Origin: Clarkia xantiana subsp. parviflora
Lineage: Eukaryota; Streptophyta; Magnoliopsida; Myrtales; Onagraceae
Assembly: GCA_036873135.1 (NCBI GenBank)
Contig: JAPTYO010000009.1
Location: forward strand, 42,052,756 to 42,116,755
DNA: 64,000 bases
Reading direction: 5' to 3'
In this document: one piece after another, positions 10,689 through 21,248 of the stretch
Numbering within the stretch: the stretch's first letter is position 1
Layout: every line of letters starts with the position of its first letter
The notes under the pieces: model-generated
The model's database searches: none
Told to the model about the DNA's origin: nothing
What the model saw: the letters and a program-made list of their open reading frames with translations, nothing else
Translations under genes and position numbers: made by a program

Positions 10689-13600
10689 TCATGGGACCCC
10701 GTACCGGGATATGATCTGAGTCTGAAGGAACTTGAGGACCTGCTGCCCCGTCGTTCTAGCCAATGCTTTAGCCTCTATCCACTTTGAGAAGTAGTCGATA
10801 GCCACGAGTAAGTACTTGCACTGACCTCTCGCTTGGGGAAGTGGTCCCACCAAGTCAATTCCCCATTGCGCAAAGGGCCATGCACTCCTGATGGGCATTA
10901 AGTCCGCGGCGGGAGCCACGATATTTGGGGCGTACCTCTGGCATGCATCACAAGATCGGACCATCGCGGTCGCTTCTTTGTTCATCGAGGGCCAATAGTA
11001 GCCTAGGTTCAATGCCTTCCTTACCAGAGATCGGGCTCCTTCATGGCAGGCCGCGACTCCTTCATGTAGCTCCCTCAGGATCCGATTTGTGTCAGGCTCT
11101 GCTACGCATTTTAGAAAAGGCTTTACGTACCCTTTTTTGTACAACTGGTTGTCCACCATTGCATAGTTGTCCGCAATCCGCCGCAACCTGACAGCTGCCA
11201 CGTTGTCATCGGGGAGTACCCCCGTAGTCAGGTACGTGACCATCGGTGTCATCCAAGTAGGCTTCTCCTCTTCTTCCGATCCTGTCTCAATAGCACAGAC
11301 CTCCACCGGGTCAATGTTTGAGATAATCACCTTCTCTAAGAAATGCACCTTCCGATTCTCCTCGGGGGCCACTCCCAGAGCGAACTTGCTCAAGGCATCT
11401 GCTTCCGCGTTTTCTTCCCTTGGGATCGCCTCGATATCAAAACTTTTGAAGCTTCCCTTCAAAGTCTGCACCTCGTGCAAATATTTCTTCATCGTCGGAC
11501 TTTTAGCCTCATAGTTCCCCTGGACTTGATTTACAACCAAGCTAGCATCGCACTTCACTTTTAAATGGTCGACCCCCGTACCCTTGGAAATCTTGAGGCC
11601 TGTGATGAGAGCCTCGTACTCTGCTTCGTTGTTGGTGGCTTTGAACGTCAACGCCAGGGCATATCGTAAGGGCTCGCCTCCGCCGGGCGGTATCAGCACG
11701 AATCCTGCCCCCGAGCCTTCTACACTCGATGAACCATCAGTGTACATCTCCCAGGTGTTTTCCTCATTTGGCTGTTCTGTTGTCGGGACTCCTTCCATAG
11801 TTGCCCCCTCTGCGGGACCCGTTACTTCCAGATCGGGTGCCGTAGACTCAGCTATAAAATCTGCCAACGCCTGGCCCTTAATAGCGGTTCTCGGAGCGAA
11901 ATGAATGCGGAACTCCGTCAACTCGATGGCCCATTTTACCAATCTCCCCGACGCCTCCGGTCGGTTCAAAAAGTGTTTCAAGGGTTGATTAGTCAATACC
12001 GTGACTTCATGGGCATGGAAGTAAGGTCGCAGTTTTCGAGCGGCAATAATCAACGCGAAGAGATACTTCTCAATAGCGGGGTAGTTTATTTCAGACTTGG
12101 CAAATGCCTTGCTTACATAATAGATAGGCACTTGGTTGCCCTTGACAATCTTAATCAAAACAGAACTAACAGCCACATCAGAAACAACCAAGTAGAGATA
12201 GAGCGGCTCGCCTGGAACCGGTTTCGCCAACGGCGGAAGGGTACGGAGGTGCTGCTTGAGTGCGTGAAACGCCTCCTCGCACTTGTCTGTCCATTCGAAC
12301 TTCTTGTTGGCCCTCAGTACATCAAAAAATGGCATAGCTCGATCACTCGCCTTGGATAGGAAGCGATTCATCGCGGCCAACCGGCCATTCAGCACCTGGA
12401 CCTCCCGATGAGTCCTCGGGGACTGCATCTCCTCGATTGCTCGCAGCTTCTCCGGGTTAACCTCGATTCCTCTCTGGCTCACCATGAACCCTAGGAACTT
12501 CCCCGAGTTCACCCCGAAAGCACATTTGTCGGGGTTCAGCCGAACCTGATGGAACTTCATCCGCTCAAATGCCGCCGCCAAATTCTGGACATGGTCTCCT
12601 GCCTGTCGGGACTTCACCAGCATGTCGTCCACATATGCCTCCATGGTTTTCCCCAGCATGTCCCCGAACAACTTGTTCACCATCCGCTGGTAAGTTGCTC
12701 CGGCATTGATCAATCTGAAGGGCATCACGTCGTAGTGGTAGACGTCGCTGTCGGCGTAAAAAGCTGTGTGGGGGGCATCCTCCTTCGCCATCTTGATATG
12801 GTTGTACCCGAAATAGGCGTCCATGAAGCTCAACAGCTCATGTCCCGATGTGGCATCCACCAGCTGGTCGATCCTCGGCAGCGGGTAGCAGTCCTTCGGG
12901 CAAGCTTTGTTCAAGTCGCGGAAGTCGACACACATCCGCCACTTTCCGTTACTCTTTCGCACCAGCACTGGGTTAGCCACCCAAGTCTGGAATCGGAGCT
13001 CCTTGATGAATCCAGCATCGAGCAGTCTGCCCACCTCCTGCTGGATCGCGATCCTCTTGTCCGCGCCCATCGGACGCCTTCTCTGCGTGATAGGCTTGAT
13101 TGCAGGGTCTATCTTCAGCTCGTGCACTATCACGTCGGGGCTTATTCCAGGCATATCACTCGGGGACCAGGCAAACAGCTCCTTAAACTCCTTCAAGAGC
13201 TCGATCAGCTCTCGGGCTCTTTCCTCCGACAAAGCAGAGCCGATCTTCACCTTCCTCTGAGGCCCATCGATCTCCACTTCCTTCAAATCCTCCATGGGGG
13301 CGGGACGCCCATACTCCTCTCGAGGATCAGCATCAGTCTGAAGGACAGTCATGGCCTCCCTTCTTCTCCGTCGGGTGGCGTTAACGTAGCATTTTCGCGA
13401 CGCCACCTGGTCACCCTTGACCTCTCCGACCCCGTTATCAGTCGGGAACTTCATTTTCTGGTGGACCGTCGAGGCGACTGCCATAAGAGGGTTGATAGTG
13501 GTCCTCCCGATGATCGCGTTGTATGCCCCCGCGGACTCCACGACGACGAAATCCACGTTTCGCTTCTCCATCTTCCAGCCACTACCAAACTCTACTGGTA

Positions 13601-14921
13601 AGGTAATCATTCCCAACGGGTAGGAAGTGGAGCCAGAGAATCCCACCATCGGGAAGTCCACTTGCGTCAAGTCCTTCTTTGTCTTTCCCATGGCTTCCAG
13701 AGCGTCCATGAAAAGAATATCGGAAGAGCTTCCTCCGTCTATCAGGATCCGCTTCATCTCGAATCCGTCCACGTCCAGGGTCACGACTAAGGCATCGTCG
13801 TGAGGGCTTTCCACGCTTACTAGATCCTCCGCTGAAAAAGAAATCACCATTTCCTCCTTCAGAGTCCACGACCGGGACCTTTTTCCTAACACCACCGCGG
13901 CAGATATGCGCGAAGCATAGTTCTCCCTGGAAGCGGAGGTGTCACCTCCCGCTTCCATTCCTCCGTGGATGACGTTGATAGTCCCCCGCCTCTCCTTGCG
14001 GGCACCTGATCCTGAAGCCTCATGCTCGACCTTCTTTTTCTTCGGCGATCGGTCGCGGGACTTGGAACGGGATCGGGACCGACTTCTGGAACGGGATCGG
14101 CACCGTCCCTTCCCGACGAACTCTTTCAGCTTTCCCTTCTGGATCAGCTTTTCAATCTCCTTCTTCAGCTCCCGACAGTTCTCAGTGTCGTGACCATTGG
14201 CACGATGGTAGTGACAGTAACGGTCAGGGCGACCTCCTAGGAATTCGCCTTCTTTCCTCGGGGGGTATCGAGCGAGACCTTGTCTATCCATCACTGCTAA
14301 CACAGATGTCATCGAGCTATTGATGGGAACAGCCCGACCCTCTCGGTTGTCCTTCCTCGGAGGGCGCTTGTCTTCTCTTTTATCGGGACGACCACGATTT
14401 CTACTTCCCTCCGACTTGTCGCTCCCCTTGCGATCATCCGACAGCTTGGACGATGTCTTTCCTCTTCCCGACCTCGGGGGATCGAGCTCTCCAGCAACAA
14501 TCTTCGACTCCTGGACGTCGATTTGCTGTTTCACCCTCGCCTGCAGGGCCTCCATGCTCCATACAGCCTTCGCGGCTACGCTATGCATCAGGTTGGAACC
14601 GTACGGAGCGCTCAAGTTCCTTAGGAAAGTGCGAATCATCTCTCCCTCTGAGATTTCTTCGTCAATCTCCGCAGCACTAGCAGTGAACCGTTGGTAATAG
14701 TATGCCAATGATTCATCGGGCCTCTGCACCACCTGGGTTAAAGTCCTCACGCTCTTCAGGAGGCGTCTCCGACCTTGATATTGTTTGATGAAGCGATCGT
14801 GCATATCGGCCCAGCAGGTGATGCTTCCTGGAGGGAGGCTGAAGAACCAAGTCATGGCCCTTTCTCCCAGGGTTATCGGGAACAATGAGCATATGAGATC
14901 ATCGTTCGATGTTCGTCCCAT
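10689..14921 (-). CDS. Gag-Pol polyprotein of element B (gag, protease, RT, RNase H, archaeal RNase H, integrase)
   Basis: 1410 codons are open without interruption. Approximate residues: gag 1-290 with a knuckle-like CHYHRANGHDTENC near 235 and an Arg-Ser repeat near 272-287; aspartic protease (LIDGGSSSDILF) near 393; reverse transcriptase with YVDDMLVKS near 764; RNase H near 890; archaeal-type RNase H (MYTDGSSSVEGSGAGF) near 1060; integrase zinc region (CDACQRYAP) near 1327 and first catalytic aspartate (WGIDLVGPL) near 1355. The frame continues upstream through a stop at 14928-14930 into gag and downstream through TGA 10689-10691. It is a cytoplasmic particle, reverse transcription and integration machinery. 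Long open frames on the opposite strand here are shadows. Confidence 0.95.
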   Translation of the reverse strand: MGRTSNDDLICSLFPITLGERAMTWFFSLPPGSITCWADMHDRFIKQYQGRRRLLKSVRTLTQVVQRPDESLAYYYQRFTASAAEIDEEISEGEMIRTFLRNLSAPYGSNLMHSVAAKAVWSMEALQARVKQQIDVQESKIVAGELDPPRSGRGKTSSKLSDDRKGSDKSEGSRNRGRPDKREDKRPPRKDNREGRAVPINSSMTSVLAVMDRQGLARYPPRKEGEFLGGRPDRYCHYHRANGHDTENCRELKKEIEKLIQKGKLKEFVGKGRCRSRSRSRSRSRSKSRDRSPKKKKVEHEASGSGARKERRGTINVIHGGMEAGGDTSASRENYASRISAAVVLGKRSRSWTLKEEMVISFSAEDLVSVESPHDDALVVTLDVDGFEMKRILIDGGSSSDILFMDALEAMGKTKKDLTQVDFPMVGFSGSTSYPLGMITLPVEFGSGWKMEKRNVDFVVVESAGAYNAIIGRTTINPLMAVASTVHQKMKFPTDNGVGEVKGDQVASRKCYVNATRRRRREAMTVLQTDADPREEYGRPAPMEDLKEVEIDGPQRKVKIGSALSEERARELIELLKEFKELFAWSPSDMPGISPDVIVHELKIDPAIKPITQRRRPMGADKRIAIQQEVGRLLDAGFIKELRFQTWVANPVLVRKSNGKWRMCVDFRDLNKACPKDCYPLPRIDQLVDATSGHELLSFMDAYFGYNHIKMAKEDAPHTAFYADSDVYHYDVMPFRLINAGATYQRMVNKLFGDMLGKTMEAYVDDMLVKSRQAGDHVQNLAAAFERMKFHQVRLNPDKCAFGVNSGKFLGFMVSQRGIEVNPEKLRAIEEMQSPRTHREVQVLNGRLAAMNRFLSKASDRAMPFFDVLRANKKFEWTDKCEEAFHALKQHLRTLPPLAKPVPGEPLYLYLVVSDVAVSSVLIKIVKGNQVPIYYVSKAFAKSEINYPAIEKYLFALIIAARKLRPYFHAHEVTVLTNQPLKHFLNRPEASGRLVKWAIELTEFRIHFAPRTAIKGQALADFIAESTAPDLEVTGPAEGATMEGVPTTEQPNEENTWEMYTDGSSSVEGSGAGFVLIPPGGGEPLRYALALTFKATNNEAEYEALITGLKISKGTGVDHLKVKCDASLVVNQVQGNYEAKSPTMKKYLHEVQTLKGSFKSFDIEAIPREENAEADALSKFALGVAPEENRKVHFLEKVIISNIDPVEVCAIETGSEEEEKPTWMTPMVTYLTTGVLPDDNVAAVRLRRIADNYAMVDNQLYKKGYVKPFLKCVAEPDTNRILRELHEGVAACHEGARSLVRKALNLGYYWPSMNKEATAMVRSCDACQRYAPNIVAPAADLMPIRSAWPFAQWGIDLVGPLPQARGQCKYLLVAIDYFSKWIEAKALARTTGQQVLKFLQTQIISRYGVP

Positions 14922-14927
14922 ACAGGC

Positions 14928-15674
14928 CTAGACGTGACTCTGCACATGGCGAACTGGGTCCCCCTCACCATCGTACTCCTTGATGGTCGGAATACCTAGC
15001 CAAGGCGGGGCTACGGTATCGATCAGCCGCAGCACGAAAGGATGGCTGGACCGATCCCTCAGCTCCGATGTCATCTGCTTCTGATCACCCATGCAGATGC
15101 TCACGATCTTCACCACCTGATCGGGGGTGATGGGGCCATTCAGGGGAATGGTCCTGTTCTGCACTGGTCCTGGGTCGTCGACCACGAACTTCTCCAGGTG
15201 TGCTGGTTCCTTACCCTTATTCCTGAGCGGAACCTCCTGTTCCTCCGGGTCCACCCTCGGCGGGGGTGGTGGTAATTCTTCTCGCGGAGGCAACTCCTCC
15301 GCCTCCGCTCTCCTGGCGGCCTCTCTCTTATCCAGCAAGGCCTCCATGGCGGCCAAGAACATGGGCATAGCCTCCGCTACTGCCTTGGCCAACTCCGAGT
15401 TCGAAGACGACCCTCCTTCCCTTCGCGGGACTCCTTCTCTTCCATGGCCCACCGGGTTTGGGGGAGCCTCATCTTCCTCCCTACGCGGGGCATCATGTCT
15501 GTTCGTCTCAGTGTCTCGGACTGAGACCTCATAGCCATCACCTTGCCCCCCTGTCTAGGAGAGAGCAGGGTTCTCACCTTGTTCAGCAACGCATTCTGGC
15601 AACGGGGAGTTCACAGTTCCTGCGGGACGAGAACTGCCAGCCTGAACTTGCTTCATCTTGCCACCACCGGCCAT
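14928..15674 (-). pseudogene. Gag N-terminal part of element B
   Basis: A candidate ATG at 15672-15674 is in frame with 15452-14928 and with the downstream polyprotein; an in-frame TAG at 15555-15557 and another stop at 14928-14930 break it. The product is a Pro/Glu-rich N-terminus followed by a segment conserved with D (MFLAAMEALLDKREAARR; NGPITPDQVVKIV; IPTIKEYDGEGDPVRHVQ), the start of the Retrotrans_gag region. Start choice is by comparison with element D, where the homologous frame opens a few codons earlier. Confidence 0.85.
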
Positions 15675-15710
15675 TGATCTGGTAGAAGCTATTTTGGCTT
15701 TTTGTAAGCT

Positions 15711-15728
15711 TCCCACAGACGGCGCCAA
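15711..15728 (-). promoter_or_regulatory. Primer-binding site of element B
   Basis: On the - strand TTGGCGCCGTCTGTGGGA follows the 5' LTR directly. D has the same site next to 40781, and E a near-identical one (50347-50362). I did not determine which tRNA it pairs with. Confidence 0.8.
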
Positions 15729-16500
15729 TGTTGGATCACGGGCGAAGCTCCGTTACGTCCTTGACGGAATGCTTGGACTCCTGGGCTCCGCGTAATCCTG
15801 CAAAAGGGGATGACCTGGGTGGTGACCCAGAATCCCTCTCCGATGCTTAAATGAGTACGGTGATCAATGGGTGGTAAGCAAAAGAGTATATGTTCGTCTT
15901 AGCCTAGTTTAGATGGTCGTTTTCTGAGGTAACCTCCCCCTTTATATAGAAGGAGGAGTTACTCAGTTACCTGTTACTGCGCCTAGCAGTTTTACCCATG
16001 ATTTCGTGTATCTCGCCACGATTCCGTATATCTCGGCCGGGATTCCGTATATCTCGCCCCACGCTCCGCGCATCTTACCCATACCTCCGCGTATCTCGGG
16101 CACGCCCTGCGTATCTCGGGGGAGATTATCTATATCTTAACCGTCTACCCACTACTCTCATCTAGTAGGCGGGTTTCTCGGCCTTATCCTCTGATCACAA
16201 GTCTCGACTCCTGTCGGGGACTCCAGAGTTGTCTCATTCTAGATCACCACCCAGGACCTTCAGTCTCTACGGGACAGGTCCAGCCTCTGCGGGGCTTTAT
16301 TATCGGGGCCTTTACTAAGGCATATCGGGGCCTACTCAGAGGCTTCTTATCGGGAGCATTCAGCTCATTCATCGGGACCGCTAAAGTTGGGACCCTTCGT
16401 GCTGGGTCTCTGGGCCTTCCAGGCTTTTCACGAGGCCCACTGGACCTACTCGCCGTCCATTGGCTGTTAACGGAGCTAACGATTACATCGGAACCCATCA
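15729..16500 (-). repeat. 5' LTR of element B
   Basis: 772 bp, TGTTGG...CCATCA on the + strand. TATA sequence at 15941-15948 on the - strand would drive the element. The right 5-bp duplication ATATT is at 16501-16505. Confidence 0.95.
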
Positions 16501-16625
16501 ATATTCACTTTCCATATTTTATCCATTACATATTCATCCACCCAGTTTATCACCCATCACAATCCAGCACGCACAGATTCCATAATCCTAATTTTCTTGT
16601 GTTGCTTGTTTCATTGCAGATTTGA

Positions 16626-16880
16626 TTGAATGGAGACTCATCACGGGCAGCAGCTCGCCATGATCGTCCTCGAGCAGATGATAGAACATTCCAGGGAAAA
16701 TCTGTATTAAATTTGGGAGATTCCTCGTCAGCTAGTCAGGAGCTCCAATGTGTGGGTAAGGTGATTAGTGACAAAGTTATTCGCACATCGGCTATCCATA
16801 GCATTCTACAACGGGCATGGGGGCGCTATGAGGAAGTTAGGGTTAAGGACCTGACTAATGATGTTGTCTTGATCGAGTTC
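16626..16880 (+). pseudogene. LINE ORF1, first piece (DUF4283-type RNA-binding protein)
   Basis: Open frame ending where element C is inserted. The readable part SVLNLGDSSSASQ...GKVISDKVIR...ILQRAWGRYEEVRVKDLTND is the start of the DUF4283 domain typical of plant L1 ORF1. The N-terminal start is unclear: an ATG at 16630 is in another frame and stops after 26 codons, so the beginning is frameshifted. A TTTCATTGCAG sequence just upstream (about 16610-16620) resembles a splice acceptor but may be chance. Confidence 0.75.
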
Positions 16881-17081
16881 TGTCATGGAATGAGGAGTTT
16901 AGGGTCCGGAATGTTAAGTTTGTAAGTAGAGGGACTCAATTGTAATAAATGAGAATAAAACTGTTAAATAACAGATTCTCCAACGGAAGTTAGTTAGCCT
17001 ACTATAAATGGCAGCTACTGTAATCTGTGGGATATCGATTGATTGAATGAAATATCTGAATTTCTGGTTCTCTCCCTAACA
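16881..17081 (+). repeat. 5' LTR of element C
   Basis: 201 bp, TGTCATGG...CCCTAACA. TATAAATG at 17003-17010 is the likely core promoter. Confidence 0.96.
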
Positions 17082-17083
17082 AT

Positions 17084-17095
17084 TGGTATCAGAGC
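17084..17095 (+). promoter_or_regulatory. Primer-binding site of element C (initiator tRNA-Met)
   Basis: TGGTATCAGAGC two bases after the LTR, the standard plant retrotransposon site for initiator methionine tRNA. Confidence 0.9.
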
Positions 17096-17177
17096 TCCGA
17101 TCCTTCCCTCACTTCCTGCGGCGCTGTGGTTCTGATTGAGTTTTTCCGGCGAAGTTGGCTGTTACGATAGCACGATT

Positions 17178-19614
17178 ATGGCGGACGCTACCAGAGGTCA
17201 AGAAATTAAGAAGATAGAGATTCAATTATGGGAGCAAGACAAGGCGATTTTCAAAGTCGATCGATCTGCAAACGAAACGCGTGATCTGGTAAATGAGACG
17301 CGTGATTTGACCGCTGGATTGAACGTCAAATATGCAGCGATAGCGGAGCAGCAATCAGTATTCGCAGCTCAACAGACTGAGATTTTTGAACAATTAAAGG
17401 AAATTTCTCTTCAGATTTCGCAGAGGAGAGAAATTCCGTTGGGAGAGACTTCAGTTCCAGCTCGAGCAGAGGCTGATTTGCCACAAATGCAATTTCAGCA
17501 ACAGGCGAAGCAAGTTCGATTTTGTAGAGTTGATTTTCCGCGCTTTGATGGAGAAGATCTTCATGGATGGTTATATCGTTGTGATCATTTTTTCACGATC
17601 GATGAAACTCCAGATCATTTGAAACTTCGTTATGCGGTGATCCATTTGGATGGAGATGCTCTTCAATGGCACCAAGCTTACATGAAAACGAGAGGAGCGA
17701 CGACATCAGATCTTTCTTGGGATGAATATGTACGTGCCGTGACTTCTCGATTCTCCGATTCATTCTTCGAGGACGCGATGGAGGAGCTGACCTCGTTATA
17801 CCAGACTGGAACTCTCAAGGAGTATTGCAGGTTTTTCGATGCTCTTCTCAACAAAGTGTCAATTTGTGAGGAATATGCTGTTAGTATTTTCTTGCGTGGA
17901 TTGATAGCTGAAATTCGTTGCCCTGTAAAAATGTTTCAACCCAAGACACTTCGGGATGCCTATGCTCTAGCAAGGGCACAAGAAATCACCAATTTGGCGA
18001 TGGCTAAGTCTGCAGGGAAACAAACTAGTGCTTACCAGAGACCCCCTATTGTTACAACTCAGTCTAGGGTTCCATTTCCTGCAAATGCAGCTAAGTTGCC
18101 TTTATTACCGTCTCCTGCGAAACCATTACAGATTAACACAAATCAGCAGAGAAGGACACTGAGTTCTAAGGAGATAGACATGAAGAGAGCGAAGGGAGAA
18201 TGTTTTTGGTGTCCAGAGAAGTTTACTCCAACGCATAAGTGCTCTAGGAAGCAGTTTTATGGGATGGATGCTGAGTTTATGGAAAATGAGGAGGAATTGG
18301 TTGATATAATTGAATCTTCTGATGATGTATCCGAACCACAACTATCAATGCATGCTCTTACTGGTGAACATTCGTTCTCAACTATGAGAATTGTTGGCTC
18401 CATGGGGACGCGTCGTCTCAATATATTGATTGATTCTGGGTCAACACACAATTTCATCAATGATAGTTCTGTGTCCAGACTTGGTTGCCCTTTAGTGAAT
18501 ATGAACATGATGAAAGTAAGTGTGGCAAATGGTAACAAGTTGCCTTGTACTAAGATGTGTTCCCAATTTCAGTGGATGATGCAAGAGACGTGGTTCACTG
18601 CTGATGTCTTGGTGATTCCGTTGGGTAACTACGATATGGTGTTAGGAGTGCAATGGTTAAAGACTCTCGATGATATTTTGTGGAATTTCAAAAAGTTGAC
18701 GATGAAGTTTAAGGTGGGAGGTAAGGAAATTGAATTGAAGGGAGTGCCTCAAGCCGATGTAACTGTATGTTCAGCTGAGAAAATGGATTCCTTGTTGCAG
18801 AATGAGAGTCAGTTGGCTTCTATTCAATTATGCAGTATTCATTTGGCACAGGACAGCTCTAAACAAATGGTTTCATCCACAGTATTGGGGTGTCAGACTT
18901 CTTCTCAGATTAAAGAAGTCTTGGCTGAATTTTCTGATGTCTTTAAAATGCCCAAGTCTTTGTCTCCTTCTAGGGAATTTGACCATCAAATTGTTTTAAA
19001 AGAAGGAGTCTCTGCTATAAATCGGAAGCCGTATAGATATCCTGCTGCACAGAAAGACATTATTGAGAGTATGACCAAGGAATTACTAGAATCTGGAGTG
19101 TTGAGAGGAAGTAAGAGCCCATTTGCTTCCCCTGTAGTGTTAGTCAAGAAAAAGGATGGCACTTGGAGGATGTGCGTTGATTACAGGAAGCTCAATGATG
19201 CCACAGTAAAGAATCGTTTTCCTATTCCATTGGTTGAAGAACTCCTTGATGAGCTGCATGGGTCAGTTATCTTCTCCAAAATTGACTTGAGGTCAGGATA
19301 CTATCAGATTAGAATGCACTCTGATGATATTTTCAAGACAGCTTTTAGAACTCATCAAGGTCATTACGAGTTTCTAGTGATGCCTTTTGGATTGACTAAT
19401 GCTCCTGCCACATTTCAAGGTTTGATGAATTCCATTTTCAAACCTCTTTTGCGAAAATGTGTCTTGGTATTTTTTGACGACATTCTTGTGTATAGCAAGT
19501 CTTTGGAGGAGCATTCTCAACACTTGCAGCAAGTTCTATCTCTTTTAAGAGAGCATAAATTGTTTGCTAAACTGTCCAAGTGTGAGTTTGGGGGATCAGC
19601 TGTGGAGTATTTGG
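17178..19614 (+). CDS. Gag, protease and reverse transcriptase N-part of element C
   Basis: The ATG at 17178 (MADATRG) is chosen over an in-frame TTG 14 codons earlier. The order is a coiled, charged N-terminus; gag ([20 protein letters not shown], about residues 120-270); a cysteine-histidine cluster [14 protein letters not shown] in place of a canonical CCHC knuckle; aspartic protease [11 protein letters not shown]; and reverse transcriptase with [21 protein letters not shown] and FFDDILVYS. The frame is open until the hAT MITE insertion after the codons for AVEY. The chromovirus particle and enzymes are made from this single frame. Confidence 0.94.
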
Positions 19615-20263
19615 TAGGGATGGCAACGGGTCTCGGGGCCCCGCTGACCCGCGGGGCCCCGACCCGGTTTTGAACCGAGGACCCGCCGACCCGCGGGTCA
19701 CGGGTCGGGTTCGGGGCGGGTCGGACCCGGGTCGGGTCGGGTCCGGGTCTAGGGACACGAGGCCCCGTTGACCCGCCCCGAAATGCCTATATATATGTTT
19801 TTTACTTTTTTTTTTTTTAATGTTAATATAATGTAACATTTACTAAACTATATGGTTAATATAGTACCTATCTAAATAACATGGACCAAATTATAAATAG
19901 ATGTATATTTAGATTATTAGGATTTGTTAATTTGGATTTGGTGTTTGGATTTGAATTTGTATTTGGTGATGAATTTGATGTGTTTGTATTTGATTGATGA
20001 TAGATTTATGGTTTGAATTTACATATAATATAATATTTTGGCAAAAAAAATTGTATTTAATATTGAGAAGTGAAAAAAAAAAAAAAAAAAAATTGTTCAC
20101 GGCGGGTCGGGTCGGGGCCCCGCGGGTCGACCCGCGGGAATGTTGACCCGACCCGACCCGCCCCGAGAGGTACACTTACCCGGGTCCGGGTCAGCCAGGC
20201 TGACCCGCGGGGCGGGTCCGGGGCTGCGAAAACCCGCCCCGACCCGCCCCGTTGCCATCCCTG
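19615..20263. mobile_element. hAT MITE (649 bp) in the reverse transcriptase of element C
   Basis: 8-bp duplication GTATTTGG at 19607-19614 and 20264-20271. Termini TAGGGATGGCAACGGG and, inverted, CAGGGATGGCAACGGG match the hAT consensus ends. About 150 bp at each end is extremely GC-rich and full of GGGTCGGGTC / GACCCGCGGG motifs; the middle (19790-20095) is AT-rich. No transposase. Element plus duplication is 657 bp (219 codons), so the host frame is kept, but internal stops cut it. Confidence 0.95.
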
Positions 20264-21248
20264 GTATTTGGGTCATGTGATTTCACAGGAGGGGGTGGCT
20301 ACTGAACCAACTAAGATCGAGGCAGTTAAGAAGTGGCCAATTCCAGTTAATGTCAAGCAATTAAGGGGTTTTTGGGGTCTGACTGGTTACTATAGAAGAT
20401 TCATTAGAGGTTATGGTGAATTGGCCAAGCCTTTAACAGCATTATCGAAGAAAGATCACTTCAACTGGTCTCAGGATGCCCAAATGGCTTTTGAAGCATT
20501 GAGGGAAGCTCTGGTAGTTGCACCTGTGTTGGCCTTGCCTGACTTTAGCATTCCATTTGTTGTTGAAACAGATGCATCTTCGAAGGGTATTGGTGCTGTT
20601 TTAATGCAGGCTAATCACCCATTGGCTTTTATCAGCAAAGCTCTCTCACCTAGACAGCAAACTCTCTCCGTGTATGAGAATGAACTCTTGGCAATTCTCT
20701 TTGCTGTGAAGCATTGGCATTACTATCTCATTGCTGCTCACTTTATCATTAAGACGGATCAGAAAAGTTTGAAACACTTGTTAGAGCAGAAGATTACTAC
20801 ACCTCTCCAACACACTTGGCTTTCAAAACTTATGGGGTACGATTATGAAATTAGGTATAAGAAGGGGAGTGAGAATGTGGTGGCTGATGCTTTATCTCGA
20901 GTCCAAGGTGCTGAATTACTTACTTTAACTCTCTCGTCAGTAGAACCTCAACTGTTGGAGCTTATTGAAGCTTCTTGGAATGACGATATTGATATTCAGC
21001 ATATTAAGAATGATTTGATTTTGGGCAAGATTCGAGGTTCTTTCAGCTGGGATGGCAGCTCCATGACTAGGAAAGGGAAGTTAGTCACTGGAAGAGATGA
21101 AATGCTGCGACGGAAGTTGTTAGAGTTAGCTCATTCTTCTTCCATGGGGGACACTCTGGTGTTCATGCTACTATCCAGAGACTCAAGCAGTATTTTTATT
21201 GGAGGGGTCAAACAAAATATGTCAGAAGATTTATTAGAGACTGTGTAG
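20264..21248 (+). pseudogene. RT end and RNase H of element C
   Basis: Continues the gag-pol frame after the MITE: GHVISQEGV, RRFIRGYGELAKPL (RT connection), and RNase H with VETDASSKGIGAVLMQ and DQKSLKHLL. Near 21146-21150 a run of five Gs has lost one base relative to the frame of the following integrase, so the reading ends at an out-of-frame TAG (21246-21248). The protein is otherwise undamaged, consistent with recent insertion. Confidence 0.92.

Larger units (their letters stand above)
7283..16500 (-). mobile_element. Element B: complete Tat-lineage Ty3/gypsy retrotransposon
   Basis: LTRs 7283-8053 and 15729-16500 (771 and 772 bp, roughly 2% different by eye) are flanked by ATATT at 7278-7282 and 16501-16505. 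Read on the - strand it has a primer-binding site (15711-15728), gag, protease, reverse transcriptase, RNase H, archaeal-type RNase H and integrase, a 3' region, and a polypurine tract (8054-8065). The second, archaeal-type RNase H followed by integrase defines the Tat lineage. A two-exon gene on the + strand lies between integrase and 3' LTR. The element sits in the 5' part of the LINE. It has three nonsense codons and one frameshift, so it is recently dead. Confidence 0.95.

Noticed and set aside
12549..13601. 350-codon open frame on the + strand inside element B
   Set aside because: It is the complement of the protease and reverse transcriptase frame, with no recognisable domain; a shadow of a GC-rich coding region.
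16600..16710. Host gene exon (acceptor TTTCATTGCAG followed by ATG at 16630)
   Set aside because: The frame stops after 26 codons and the sequence continues into LINE ORF1; more likely LINE leader, though not fully excluded.
17084..17095. tRNA-like sequences at TGGTATCAGAGC sites
   Set aside because: These are primer-binding sites (also 32168, 32542, 46188, 62145), not tRNA genes; no cloverleaf around them.
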